A stretch of 64,000 bases of DNA from Cryptomeria japonica (Eukaryota; Streptophyta; Pinopsida; Cupressales; Cupressaceae), in NCBI RefSeq assembly GCF_030272615.1, contig NC_081410.1, forward strand, positions 571,473,152-571,537,151, written 5' to 3'. Positions 12,206-23,535 of the stretch are shown here, one piece after another (position 1 is the first letter of the stretch; the number at the start of each line of letters is the position of its first letter). The position numbers and the translations under genes were made by a program. Below the pieces are notes generated by a model. That model was not told the DNA's origin. It made no database searches and was given only the letters and a program-made list of their open reading frames with translations.

Positions 12206-13345
12206 TTAATTCCATTAGGGATAAACTCAAATTTTATATAGCTTATGATAAACTTCTAGCAAAGAAATGATGAGAAAAATAAGTTGGCATCGATCTATTG
12301 GATGAAAATTTGTAATCCCAAGGAGTTTGGAGAGGTGGGTTTGAGAAATAAACTTTGGGAGAACAAGTCTCTTTGGGTAAAACTTTTGTGTAGGATGTAT
12401 AAGGAGCCTCACTTGAAATAGGTTCATGTTCTCCAACATAAATACTTTTGGAATAACGATGCATGTGAGATATTTCAAACTCCAAACCCACCTAAGGGTT
12501 CTAGTGTATGGAAGTTCATAAGTTCAGTTGTAGATTAGTTATTTGGAATCAAATTTCTTGGGATATCCTAGATGCTAGGTCTACTTTATTTTGGGAGGAC
12601 TCTTTACTTGGTCTTCTTCCTATAGATTCTATAATGGATACTAGTATAATCAATACCTACTTCAAGCAGTATTTGGGAGCCACGGTGAGGGACTATGTAG
12701 AACTACTAGATCTTCATCCTTCCTTAGGATGGCAATATATAAGTATGGAGGATTTTACCTTACCAGATAGAGATTTGATTAGACTTAAACAAACATTGGT
12801 GGATAGACGAGTGACCTTTAGACTTGGGAAATATAAATTAATTTGGATGGGCTCCAAAATAGGGTAGTATAATTCCAAGGAGGGTTGTAAGAGCATCACT
12901 AAGAACATGAATTTTTTAAGGATAGGAACTTCCTTTGGAACATTGTTGGAGCAATCTATGTCTTCCTAAGGCAGTAGTATTCACTTGGGCTACTCTTCAA
13001 AGGAGAATCTTAACTACTAGGTGGTTTAGAAAAAGAGGTTTTAAAGGATCTTTGAGATGTTTTTTATGGAAGAGTGATGGAGAAGTAGTGGATCATATTT
13101 TTCTCATCTATCCATACTCATAGACTTATTGGAAATGGATTTGTGCTAGGTTTGGATGGATCATGACCCTTCAAAATAATAAATTGAGTTTGTTCAAAGG
13201 CTAGCCAAAAGGTAGAAGACAAAATCTCTTCGGAAACCAATGGATATGCAACCCACCTATCCTTTTTTCGGAATTGTGGAAAGAACAAAATTGGAAGATA
13301 TTCCAAGATAAGGATATGACAAAGGAAATTTTACTTAATGTTGGC

Positions 13346-13703
13346 TAACAGATTTTGTTCCCCTTCAAATATAACATTATGAGTCCTATCCCTGGACTAT
13401 GGAACAAACCATTAATCAACAGTTGGAGAAGTTGCTTGTTTCTCTGCAAATTTCCTCTGAATTTTAGAGGCATTGGTCTCTTTTATGATATAAATTTGGG
13501 GTTCTTCGAGATGTGATTTTAACCAGAAAGCAAGAAAGGCAACATTTACAGAATAAAAGAGAGACTAGATAAAATCAACTACTCATGATCTCCACAACAA
13601 AGTATAAAGATCAATCATTACAACTTCAAATTCAAATCATCCACTAGCATTGATACACATATTTCTACTAATGACTGATATCCATAAAAAAGGAAACAGT
13701 AAC
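13346..13703. other. Unassigned stretch between LINE remnant and nested insertion
   Basis: No confident gene. A short frame near 13,395-13,560 reads like a glutamine/leucine-rich helix (MEQTINQQLEKLLVSLQ), with stops soon after. It may be the tail of the LINE or another remnant. Confidence 0.4.
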
Positions 13704-13718
13704 AACAACATGCAATGT
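13704..13718. repeat. 15-bp target-site duplication, left copy
   Basis: AACAACATGCAATGT here and at 19189-19203. The length is typical of LINE (target-primed) insertions, not of LTR elements. Confidence 0.85.
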
Positions 13719-13723
13719 TGTTG

Positions 13724-13728
13724 GAAAG
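13724..13728. repeat. GAAAG target duplication of the gag-only element, left copy
   Basis: GAAAG at 13724-13728 and 17998-18002, directly outside both LTR ends. Confidence 0.9.
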
Positions 13729-14980
13729 TGTTGGGTCTCAAATCAATAGATTGGATAGGTTCTAAAGAAATGCCAACTCCTGTGATCAAACCCTCCAGTT
13801 GACTTGGCCGACTTATAGAGTGAACCTATTTGGTTACTAACTCTCTCACTTTAGGCTCTATAGGACCTAGGCGGGTATACCTACTTACTAGTTGTTCCTT
13901 CAACCAATGCTTTTTATAGCAGATTTAGTGTCTTAATCTGATATCTCCTAGTCTCAGAATGGCATAAGTTTCTGAAACAGACCGATTTCTGATGTGTGTA
14001 TTGATCTATGTATCTTACAAAAGTATATATATGACACTTTGGCTAAATTACCTACTATACCTACTCTACTAATCCTAATGCTTAAAATTAAAGGGTAACT
14101 AGTATGGTTAAAGGGTTTGTTTACAAATGATCAGTGCCTTTCCTCTTATTTGGGCTACAGAGTCTTATATTTCATCAAGACTTATTGTGTAGATTTATGA
14201 GACAGTTTTTAAACCCACCCCCTCTCGGCGAGTCTGTCAGTTATTGTTTCTTATGAGCTCTACTTCAATGTCTATATTGTTAACTGCTTGAATGAATTTA
14301 ACCCTAACTTTAAGAGACCATCCAAGGAAGAAATACATGGAACAATTACAATTCACAAGTAAATCTTTTTTTATCCAAATCTAAAATATGAAACACAAAA
14401 TTTCACTGGAAGAACACAAATAACCTTATCTCCTTTAGATAATATCACAAGCAACTGTCTTCTAAAAATATGTTAACTCTCAACACACATGAGAAAGAAA
14501 ATGCAACTGGTTATTTTTGATAAAAAGTTTAAAAGTACAAAATTGCCTCCACCTCTTTTATCTCTCTTTTCCCCCTCTTTACATTTTACATCACACATAT
14601 ATATGTGGTTGAATGGTTTTCATACCCCTTTGGGTGAAAAGACACCCCCCTTTTACATAAAAATAATTCCAAATTCCGAAATTGCCTTAGTTTATGTAAT
14701 TAATTGTCACTTTACAAGTTGTTTAGGCATATTAGAGGTATTTTAAGGCTATTTTATGGGTATATAATGGATAAATGGTTTTTAAATGATGTAAATACCC
14801 CCTTTGGTGCTTTGCAATCCATTTTTTATGCCCATTATTGTGTTTATGTTATGGTTTCTTATTGTGCAACAAATATAAAACATATTACTTGTACCTATTC
14901 AATATATATATATATAATTTTTCTTATTCCTTGTCTTGGAATCTGGAATTCAAAAAATTGCAAAATTTAGGGTTCCAACA
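13729..14980 (-). repeat. 3' LTR of the gag-only element
   Basis: Starts TGTTGGGTCTC and ends GGTTCCAACA on the plus strand. It carries an AT-dinucleotide run at about 14901-14918 that is longer in the partner LTR. Confidence 0.92.
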
Positions 14981-15451
14981 GTGGCTCTGTCTAGGGATGC
15001 ATGCCCCATGCGGGCATAGCAAGAATCCATCTATCTCTGGGAAAGTAGACTGGATGTGTCAAATCATCTCCCTTATGTAGATTATGTCAAAACTGCATGT
15101 GGTGGCCCCAAGCCCCCAAAACTGAACACTAATTCTTTCCTCTATCAAACATCTGATTCTCATCATGAAGTAGTATAAAAACTTTGAAATTATTGATATC
15201 ACCTAATTGGCAATTCTTGTCATAAGATGCATCATCCATCCTTATTTTATAGGGATTCTTTATTTCACTTGGATTACCATTATCCCCTATTCCATAGGAA
15301 ATGGTATTTATACTTTTACAAAAGTTTTCTTCTTGTGGCATCCACATATTCTTCTTCTCTATTTTATTGGAATGCTGCATATTATCTAACTGGTACTTCT
15401 TTTCACCTTTTATTTTATCTCTATGTGATGTACCTTCCTTTTGTAACTCTC

Positions 15452-16588
15452 TTATTTTTGTGGTCCACGTGACTTAGTCATATTATTACCCATGTTGTCT
15501 TCACACATATTTGTATTGTCCATACTATTTGCAATTTTTTCTTCTTCATCATATAAAGGATTTGAGAATACATGAAAATCCTTTTCACACATACCATGGC
15601 AGTAGGGAATATGATTTTCCTCTATCACTTCATCACATAAGGGGTTTGAAAATATTTGAAAGCCATTTTTAAATTCGCATACCTTTTCTTTATCAATTGT
15701 ATCATCAAGGTACTCAGGTATGGACTCACTTTCCTCATGACTGGTACAATATTCTTCATCAATGCTAGCAACAATTTCTTTAGGTTCTGACTTGTACTCA
15801 CAAACATCATCAATTTCTTCTTCATCAGATGGGACTTCCAAAGGGATAATTGATTCTTCTATATATTCATCTTCATTTGCATCTCTTGTGTTGATGTTAC
15901 TCATCTCACGCAAATCATGTAGTTTTTTATTCACTTCTTCAAGAATTGAACATGCTAATTCCAAACTGTCAGACCCACATTCTCTCATGATCAATTCCTC
16001 CAGTATAGCTGAACTAAGTTGTATATTATCAGGCATTTGGAAATAAGTCACCATTATTCTGCCAATCAGTTTTTCTATAGATTCACCTTCCTTTCTTCTT
16101 ATGTTGTAGATTGCATTGCCACAATCATAATCCAATTGAATATAATTTTGGTATGGAGAACCAATTGAAGGGCTAGCGACTGAAGTGTTGTCCTCGATTA
16201 CACCATAAAATTCTTCAATGAACCACCACTCAAGTTCTTCCCATGATGAGATACTTTGTGGGAGTAACAAGTTGAATGACTGCTCTGCAACATCCTCCAA
16301 TGTTAGCACAAACCATTTCATGATCGTTTCTTCTAAGTAGATTTTGAAGGTCTCAATAAACCAATAAAATGATTTTAGATGCCCCATTGGTGATTCCCTT
16401 TCATCTCCATGGAACCTTGGCATATAGATCTTCAACTCATAGGGAAATGCATATGGATACTTAGGGATGTTACCAAAATCCAATGGCTTAAATCTTCTTG
16501 GAATATTCCTATCTCTTTGTAGCTGTGGTTGCCACTACGCATATTTTTTTGAAGATGCTTCTCCATAAAAATATCGATATTGAAACAT
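15452..16588 (-). CDS. gag-like protein of the gag-only LTR element (one in-frame stop near the start)
   Basis: Single protein of the element. From the ATG at 16588 the frame runs to the stop at 15452, with one in-frame TAG at 16537-16535 (codon 18); after that it is open for about 360 codons. The first downstream ATG is at 16423. It shows a retrotransposon gag core in the first half: PRFHGDERESPMGHLKSFYWF, then WF.LTLEDVAEQSF and W.EL..WFIEEFY, matching the W..L...F..F pattern. The second half is acidic (runs of D/E) and contains an imperfect repeat, F.IFSNPLCDE and F.VFSNPLYDE, about 40 residues apart. No zinc knuckle, protease or RT. It would build particles with polymerase from a relative. 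Initiation is uncertain because of the early stop. Confidence 0.8.
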
Positions 16589-16712
16589 ACTGAATGCTAC
16601 TGATCTTTTTTCATTTAATTTTCCTTTTTACAGAGTCGCCACCTCTTTCAAAGAGGACATAAGTTATTTCTTTCTTCTGAGTTCTCTCCCACAACAGAGT
16701 CTTAATAATTCT

Positions 16713-16730
16713 TCCCCAGCAGAGTCGCCA
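16713..16730 (-). other. Primer-binding site, tRNA-Arg type
   Basis: The minus strand reads TGGCGACTCTGCTGGGGA three bases inside the right LTR. This matches the 3' end complement of a plant tRNA-Arg with one change, the primer used by Tat-lineage Gypsy elements. Confidence 0.8.
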
Positions 16731-16733
16731 ATC

Positions 16734-17906
16734 TGTTGGGTCTCAAATCAACAGATTGGATAGGCTCTAAAGAAATGCCAACTCCTATGATCAAACCCTC
16801 CAGTTGACTTGGCCAACTTATAGAGTTAACCTATTTGGTTACTAACTCTCTCACTTTAGGCTCTGCAGGACCTAGGCGGGTATACCTACTCACCAGTTGT
16901 TCCTTCAACCAATGCTTTTTATAGCAGATTTAGTGTCTTAATCTGATATCTCCTAGTCTCAGAATGGCATAAGTTTCTTAAACAGGCTGATTTCAGATGT
17001 GTGTATTGATCTATGTATCTTACAAAAGTATATATATTACACTTTGGCTAAATTACCTACTATACCTACTCTACTAATCCTAATGCTTAAAATTAAAGGG
17101 TAACTGGTATGGTTAAAGGGTTTGTTTACAAATGATCAGTGCCTTTCCTCTTATTTGGGCTATAGAGTCTTATATTTCGTCAGGACTTATTGTGTAAATT
17201 TATGAGACAGTTTTTAAACCCACCCCCTCTCAGTGAGTCTGTCAGTTACTATTTCTTATGATCTCTACTTCAATGTCTATATTGTAAACCGCTTGAATGA
17301 ATTTAACCCTAACTTTAAGAGACCATCCAAGGAAGAAATACATGGAACAATTACAATTCACAAGTAAATCTTTTTTTATCCAAATCTACAATATGAAACA
17401 CAAAATTTCACTAGAAGAACACAAATAACCTTATCTCCTTTAGATAATATCACAAGCAACTGCCTTCTAAAAATATGTTAACTCTCAACACACATGAGAA
17501 AGAAAATGCAACTGGTTATTTTTGATAAAAAGTTTAAAAGTACAAAATTGCCTCCATCTCTTGTATCTCTCTTTTCCCCCTCTTTACATTTTACATCACA
17601 CATATATATGTGGTTGAATGGTTTTCATACCCCTTTGGGTGAAAAGACACCCCCCTTTTAAATAAAAATAATTCCAAATCCCGAAATTACCTTAGTTTAT
17701 GTAATTAATTGTCACTTTACAAGTTGTTTAGGCATATTAGAGGTATTTTAAGGCTATTTTATGGGTATATAATGGATAAATGGTCTTTAAATGATGTAAA
17801 TACCCCCTTTGGTGCTTCGCAATCCACTTTTTATGCCCATTATTGTGTTTATATTATGGTTTCTTATTGTGCGACAAATATAAAACATATTACTTGTACC
17901 TATTCA

Positions 17907-17938
<32 letters not shown>

Positions 17939-17997
17939 TCTTGTTCCTTGTCTTGGAATCTAGAATTCTAAAAATTGAAAAATTCAGGGTTCCAACA
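16734..17997 (-). repeat. 5' LTR of the gag-only element
   Basis: Near-identical in layout to 13729-14980, with a longer AT run at about 17907-17933. It is followed by GAAAG. Confidence 0.92.
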
Positions 17998-18002
17998 GAA
18001 AG

Positions 18003-19013
18003 CATGCTAAGAATTAGGATAATCCGATTCTTCATGAGGGTTTAATACTCTTAATCATGGACTATGCGAAGACCCACAAGGTCAAACCTTCCCTCTCTCT
18101 AAAAAACCTAAAGTATTTAGCCATCCAAGAGGTGCATGATGTGTCGGATACGAAGTTTGATGATACAGAGGGTGGAAAAGCTATGGATTGGAATGATGTC
18201 CAAGTGTTGAATGATTCGGAATATAAACCCTTGGAGGATGAGGGCCCCCTGAAAAATACCACCCCTAATACTAGTAGCAGTAGAAAAAACCCTCTGAGAT
18301 GGGCTACTAAGAACAAAACCCCTGTTCCGTAGACTCATATTGTGGGACCACAATATCTGAAAAAATAGAAGACTGGTAAGGTGGTGATTCATGACAAGGA
18401 GGATAATGAAATAAAGATCAATATATTTCTCAATGTGGACCTTAACGAGAACAAAGATAATGAAAAGGATGTTGACTTGCTTCTAGGGAAATCACTGATG
18501 TATCAAGAAAGATATTTCTGATGGTTCTTTGGGGAAATCAATATTCTGAAACATGGGATTAAAGATATCATAGCTAGCTTCACTAAGACTCTTGTGCCAG
18601 ATAAGACTGGGGAACTCCTAAATCTTTCCAGCAAATTGTGAAAGACATCGAGATTATGAAGACTGAGCATGAGGTGAAAATTGACAGGATGGAGAAAGAA
18701 ATTCAAAAATTGAATAGCAAACTAAAGGGTTTGGTGAAGGTCAGTAAGGGAGCCATGCACAACAATGTTGAGGGCCTTAAGAGAGTTAATGAGGAAATTT
18801 CTTGGTGGAAGGAGTCGATGGTTAGACTTGAAACATCCCCAGATACCAACTTGACTAGGATGAACCAGGAGGAGCAGGCATCCACATGACCGTGTACCAA
18901 GACCAGGAGCAAACATCAGGGGACTAGTAGCTTGAGATTTATTATGGAAGAACTTCAGCAGATTATTGATAAAGCTATCCAGAAAAATGTTGAGCTTATG
19001 AGAGCTCTTTCTT
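18003..19013 (+). pseudogene. Broken copy of the single ORF of the short LINE-like family
   Basis: Open pieces at 18057-18332 and 18638-18889 plus linking frames line up with the intact 337-aa ORF at 62904-63917. Shared stretches include NPILHEGL, an acidic DVSDT/DVSDLD region followed by SEYKPLED/PEYEPAND, then NPLRWA.K/SPRWAASK, KHGIKDIIASF/KMGVKEIIDIF, LKGLVKVSKGAM..N.VEGL/LKNLVDISKVAMNNIIEGL and RFIMEEL near the C-terminus. The N-terminal 20 residues are missing and there are several stops. Predicted structure is an acidic linker then a coiled coil. Function unknown. Confidence 0.7.
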
Positions 19014-19188
19014 AATCTTTTGTTGTTGTGTCCTGTTTTAGGTCTATTTTTTTGTGGTTTTCTATTTTGGGGTGCTCCCCTGTTTCTGTAGCTGGTTAGT
19101 GGCTAGTTAGACTCTATTTTCTATGCTTTATTTTGTGCTAGATTTGGGTTCTGGGTCCCTGTAAAACCCGTTTATCTTAATCAAAAAT
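19014..19188 (+). other. 3' UTR and tail of the short LINE-like element
   Basis: A T-rich 175-bp stretch ending GGGTCCCTGTAAAACCCG then TTTATCTTAATCAAAAAT, followed directly by the 15-bp duplication. The same GTAAAACCCGTTTAT tail is at about 62,740-62,770 on the minus strand. Confidence 0.75.
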
Positions 19189-19203
19189 AACAACATGCAA
19201 TGT
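19189..19203. repeat. 15-bp target-site duplication, right copy
   Basis: Exact repeat of 13704-13718. Confidence 0.85.
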
Positions 19204-19629
19204 ATCCAATGCAAATTCACAATAATGCAAAAAATAATCCTTCCACATAGCACAAAGTCTAGATCAAGAACCGATTTAACAACATCCAATAAAACATTCA
19301 AATATAATCATTGATGATAGAATCAAATATAGATTAGAATCCTAACTAAAACAACACAAAGTCTCTCCCAAATAGAATTTCATTTAGTTTTTAATAAAAT
19401 TTGCAAAATTACTGTCTACTGTAAGTTATACATTCAAAACCCAAAATCGGAACCACTAACTATGGTTCCTTCCATCATTAAATAGTTTAACTTAAGATAA
19501 CAAAAAAAAACAGCTTCTTGGAGACTGTCATTTCAAGAAAGTCTAAAACATAACCATTAAATAAATGGTCCGGCAGGACCAATAGTTAATGAGCAAGAAA
19601 GAAATGAAACAACTACAAATAAATGAATC

Positions 19630-22600
19630 AAACAGTTGTGCCCCAATCTGTTTCTTCGTCTTCTAGCTCCACATCATCATCTGCCACTTCTTGACCTTCT
19701 ACCATTGTACCTGTTACATTGCCATGTTTTTGTTGTGCCACCTATGGGTTTATCTTTTCCAATATGCCCTAAAATTTGAAAGAATCGGTGATAAGCTTTC
19801 TATCGTGGGTTCAGTTGTGGCTTCGATCTTGATTCTCCACTTGGCAACTTTCTAGCTTGCTTCAATGATCCTTCCTAAAATATCTTGGACCTCCTCACAG
19901 ATAGAGTTTAATACTATCATTACATCCTTCGGGCTTTCAAGAGACTTTGATCCTCAACTTTTTAATGAAAATCTCTCTTCTCACCACTTCTCCTCCTAAT
20001 AACTCCTTTACACCATCACTAAGTACCTTGATGTCAATTGTATCAAAGGAACTTTTCAGATCTTGTCGAAGGTTCATATTCTAGACTACCCGAAGCAATA
20101 AGGTGTGATTGGAGGTCATTTGTAACATGATGCTTCGATTGTAGCATCTCCATCCTAGTGGTGGCATTGTCTACATCAGAATTTTCAATGATATGTTCTG
20201 CAATTAAAATATTTTGGGGCAATTTAGTAACTTCCTGCATCTTTAAGAGAGCAGTAGTTAATGTACTAGTTTCTCTCTTTGTCCTTTGCAATTCAACCCG
20301 ATGCACACTGCTCATCTAGTTGAGAGTGTCATAGTTCCTCAGAACATGCTCGATGAATGGCATCCCTTTAAGGATCACTTGGCTAGCCCAATCATCAACT
20401 GCTTTAGCTATGGCCTGCGTTCGCTTGGCAATCTCCAACTTATCAGAATTGATAAGTTTAGTGATGGATACCCCAGAGGATGAGCTGGTGGCGAGGTTCT
20501 TAGTTGACCAAACAAATCAGATGAAGGAAGTAAGAGCATCTACATATTGAGAAAGCTCTTGGTTCTTCCTTTTAGTGGTCTTAGTTCTCCTAGATAGAAT
20601 AGTGACATAATGCTTGGCATGATAAATATCTCCTTCTATTGTCACAAGCCCCATGTCAATTTTTCTTATATTAAACTCCTTTTTAGTGATTTCTTACTCA
20701 TTTTTATCCACATTAGGATCAGGAATTTCCAAGACATGGTGCTTTGTCTGTGGATCCACAATCATCTTGGTTGTTCACCTTGCCTTTTTAGGTTTTGGTG
20801 TTTCTCCTAGTATGTGTGTTACTATGTCAAACCTGATTTCAGTAGCTAGCGAATATTGCTTCTTTTGTTTCTCAGTCATTTTTTTCATCCATGGGGTGGA
20901 TGAAGGGTTTGGTTGACTTTTAATAGATAAAGTATTGATGGTGGTAGTAGGGGTCAACAAGGAAACATCAAAAGGATGAGTTTGAGGATCTATGTCATTA
21001 ATCAAAGAAACAAGTGGGTTCTGCTCTCCCAATTGGTGAAGAAACTGAGTATCTTCCTCGCTAGAACTGATTTTCAAAGTTGTCCTCTTCTTCTTATGTG
21101 GTTTTATGCCACTTGTTTCATAGATAGATTTAATCTTCTCGATCTTTTTAGGTGGTTCATTGTCTCAACCAAACTGTAAATCAGCTTGAGGCATATTGTT
21201 TCCTAATGTTGATTTACCCACCACCCTTTGGGAAGCTTGATGAATTGTACTAGTTTCCTTTGGTGTTCCCTTTTATGTTGAGGAACTAGAATTACTTCTA
21301 ATTGCACACTCCAGCCATGCTTGTGACTTATCTAGGACTTGCAAAGTCCTACCTCTGATATCCATTTCTTCTTCATTTTCTGGCCACTAAAAAGAAAGTA
21401 AGCCAATATTATAGTTTGAACTATCGACCAGGTTTGAATCACCATCCACAACATTTCTGGGAATAGCAGAGATAATATTAAAACTAAGCATTTTGCTGAG
21501 GGTTAGCTGCATAAATTTTCTCCTGAAAACTTCATTCTCATCAATGCAATCTTCCCAAAAATCCTCCAACTTGGGCACATGTGCATCATGGGCTGCTCCG
21601 TAAAAATTCTTTCTATCATAACCTTTATTGTCAAAATTGGTTCTCATCGACATAGAAGGGGGACCTAAATCACCTAGGAGCTTGTTTGAGAACTTTGCAA
21701 ATTCATTATTTTTACAAGAAAAATAGTATAGGCTCAAAGGAAAAGAATACATCTTCTTTCTCATCTGAACATATTTGATATTCACAAAAGCCATCTAGTA
21801 GCACATTTATAAGAACACAAAGATAATCAAAGGCATACCTAGGTAGTTTCAATAGGGATTTTTGATAACCTTCGACCCTCGGATAAAAGAAACTACTATA
21901 AGTTTGAATTAGGGCCATGGCTTCCTTTGATATTCTTCTCTCAGGATTCCCTTCGATATCTTTAATGAATGTCATGAGAAAAGCATCATTGACATGAGAG
22001 AAATTCCTCATACCCTCTCTTTTCTACAACTGGGGAAAACGACTATAAATAGGGGCACCATCGGAAGGGATCCCAACTTGTCTTAGACCTGGCGAGGAAA
22101 TCCTGACAATGGTTATCACATAGAAGAGCACAGAGCACAAGAGAAATTGCTTCTTGTCATTAAAGTTAATGAGTTGTTCATGCAAGGAGTTAGATATCAA
22201 TTTTGCCCAGTCAATCTAATTTTCATCATCATAGATGGTGAGAAAAAACCCACACATCCATTCCTCCAAGAATTTCATTCCTAGCCTGCCAACCACGTGA
22301 CATAGCAGCAAAATAATATCAATAATATCATCCCTGAAGAGCTTTGTTTTAATCCAAGAAGGCAACCTAGATTTACCAGGTCAAGGAGCTTTTAGCCATC
22401 CTTGAGAAATTGTGTCCAGGCACAAATCTATTCAACTATGGAATTATTCCCACCCTGAATGAAAAGATAAATGTATCTGTCCTTCTTTCTTGGGAAGGTG
22501 TAGTGCAAGAGAGATGTTGATCGCATCTATTTTGGCTATCAAGTTTTGGTTTACACCCCGAATTTCTTGAGAATTAGGGTGGTAATGTTGCACACAAGAG

Positions 22601-22800
22601 AGGACTAATTCTGGGCATGCACCAACAAAAGGGTAGCCTCCAGCTTGGGATAAAGTAGATTCAATTACCTTCCACAAAATGGGAGACTTTTCTAAACTAT
22701 ACAACTTCTTCTGAATATCTTGCATTGTGAAAGGGTTGAGTTTTCTATCTTTAATGTATCCCAATTTATTCTCTATGGGTTGAGAGGGTTTGGGTTCCAT
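19630..22800 (-). pseudogene. Large accessory-type ORF of a retroelement (decayed)
   Basis: Starts at an ATG at 22800 (MEPKPSQPIENKLGYIKDRK) and can be followed in pieces to about 19,700. Open pieces are 22800-22444, 22011-21712, 21794-21387, 21077-20775 and 20315-20043. The N-terminal third has the flavour of the anonymous plant transposon-associated proteins: RGVNQNLIAKIDAINISLALHLP, then a helix-rich FLLCSVLFYVITIVRISSPGL segment and IPSDGAPIYSRF. The C-terminal part is charged and coiled-coil-like. At least six frame changes or stops. No enzymatic motif seen. The region 19,204-19,630 downstream is AT-rich and may be its 3' UTR. Family assignment is from pattern memory and is tentative. 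Confidence 0.5.
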
Positions 22801-23535
22801 TGAAACAAAATTGGAAGTTCAAGTTGGAATAAAACGGGATGGAGCAATGAGGAAAGTAGAGCTCATTAAAGCTAAATTGAGAAGCTTCTACTATTTTATC
22901 AAGAAGAAAACTGCAAATTTGAACAATTTTAAATGAAGAGAGCTTCTACTTTCAAACCTAATTTTATGCTTCCGCTCGAGCGCCTCTTCCAGCTTCCCAT
23001 AAGTCTTGAATGAAAATGGTATGAGCAAGGTTGACAGATACATGAAAACCTGGAGAAATTAATTCTTGAGTTTCGGCAGTTGTTGTACTGCTTTGGGATT
23101 TGAAAAAAAGCCTTTATTAATTGCCTTATTTATTGCTCATTATAGAAAAGCACTCCATTGACGTCACAATGCAATTGACCGACTCTCAGATCGCCACCAT
23201 CAGAGCATCGGATAGTCTCGTCCTTTGAGAACTGTTGAATAGAGAAAGTATGTGTAGAAAAACTCCTAAAGTGTGATCAGGCGATATATTATTTCTGAGG
23301 GAACCACTAACACAGGACTATCAGAGATCGGGATATCAAGTGGGACAAGACTTACCAACACCAAAGCTTATGGATTTACTTTAGTTACATAGAAATATCT
23401 CTATAATGTGGGGTGGGGGCCCTTTTTAGAAATACACAAGACTCGACACCTAAAGTTTTACTGGTCTATTTAGGTTTTCAAGAACTACAGCAGATAAAGG
23501 AGTCTTGTGATGATGTGAAATTTGTAACATAAAAG
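22801..23535. other. No gene seen
   Basis: Possible 5' leader of the minus-strand ORF beginning at 22800. No motif or repeat was recognised. Confidence 0.4.

Larger units (their letters stand above)
11755..13345 (+). pseudogene. LINE ORF2, C-terminal part with RT zinc-binding domain (decayed)
   Basis: Continuation of the LINE whose RT lies at 1-1414. It resumes with EKILSSWKGKYLPL at 11755 and runs to the TRIM at 11873. It resumes after 12205 with DKLLAKK, NPKEFGEVGLRNKLWENKSLWVKLL (about 12310-12395) and VHVLQHKYF. The zf-RVT domain is clear at 12930-13140: LPKAVVFTWATLQRRILT, then a C..C-like CFLWKSDGEVVDHIFL segment in which one cysteine of the usual CxxC is tryptophan. The trace fades after LWKEQNWKIFQDKDM near 13310. 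Frameshifts and stops throughout. No RNase H domain follows here. Confidence 0.8.
13729..17997 (-). mobile_element. Gag-only Ty3/Gypsy element (TR-GAG type), 4.27 kb
   Basis: Two LTRs (13729-14980, 1252 bp; 16734-17997, 1264 bp), a perfect GAAAG duplication and a tRNA-Arg-type primer site next to the right LTR set the orientation as minus. The 1.75-kb internal region holds a single gag-like ORF and nothing else, as in the published TR-GAG class of plant non-autonomous elements. Reading the LTRs side by side I count roughly 45 substitutions plus an AT-repeat length change, about 3-4 % divergence, much older than the element at 43.8-59.8 kb. No clear polypurine tract is visible at 14981-15000. 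Confidence 0.9.
13719..19188 (+). mobile_element. Short LINE-like insertion carrying one ORF, later split by a gag-only LTR element
   Basis: Between the 15-bp duplications lie about 10 bp (13719-13728), the nested LTR element, and 18003-19188. That gives about 1.2 kb of original insertion. The coding part is cut at its 5' end: its first recognisable residues (KN.DNPILHEGL) correspond to about residue 21 of the homologous protein at 62904-63917, as expected of 5'-truncated LINE copies. The 3' end reads GTAAAACCCGTTTATCTTA then ATCAAAAAT, without a long poly(A). The same tail ends the copy near 62.74 kb. No reverse transcriptase region is present between the ORF and the tail. Confidence 0.75.

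Noticed and set aside
14981-15010. TGGCTCTGTCTAGGGA after the left LTR of the gag-only element as a plus-strand primer site.
   Set aside because: The much better tRNA-Arg match on the minus strand at 16713-16730, and the minus-strand gag frame, fix the opposite orientation.
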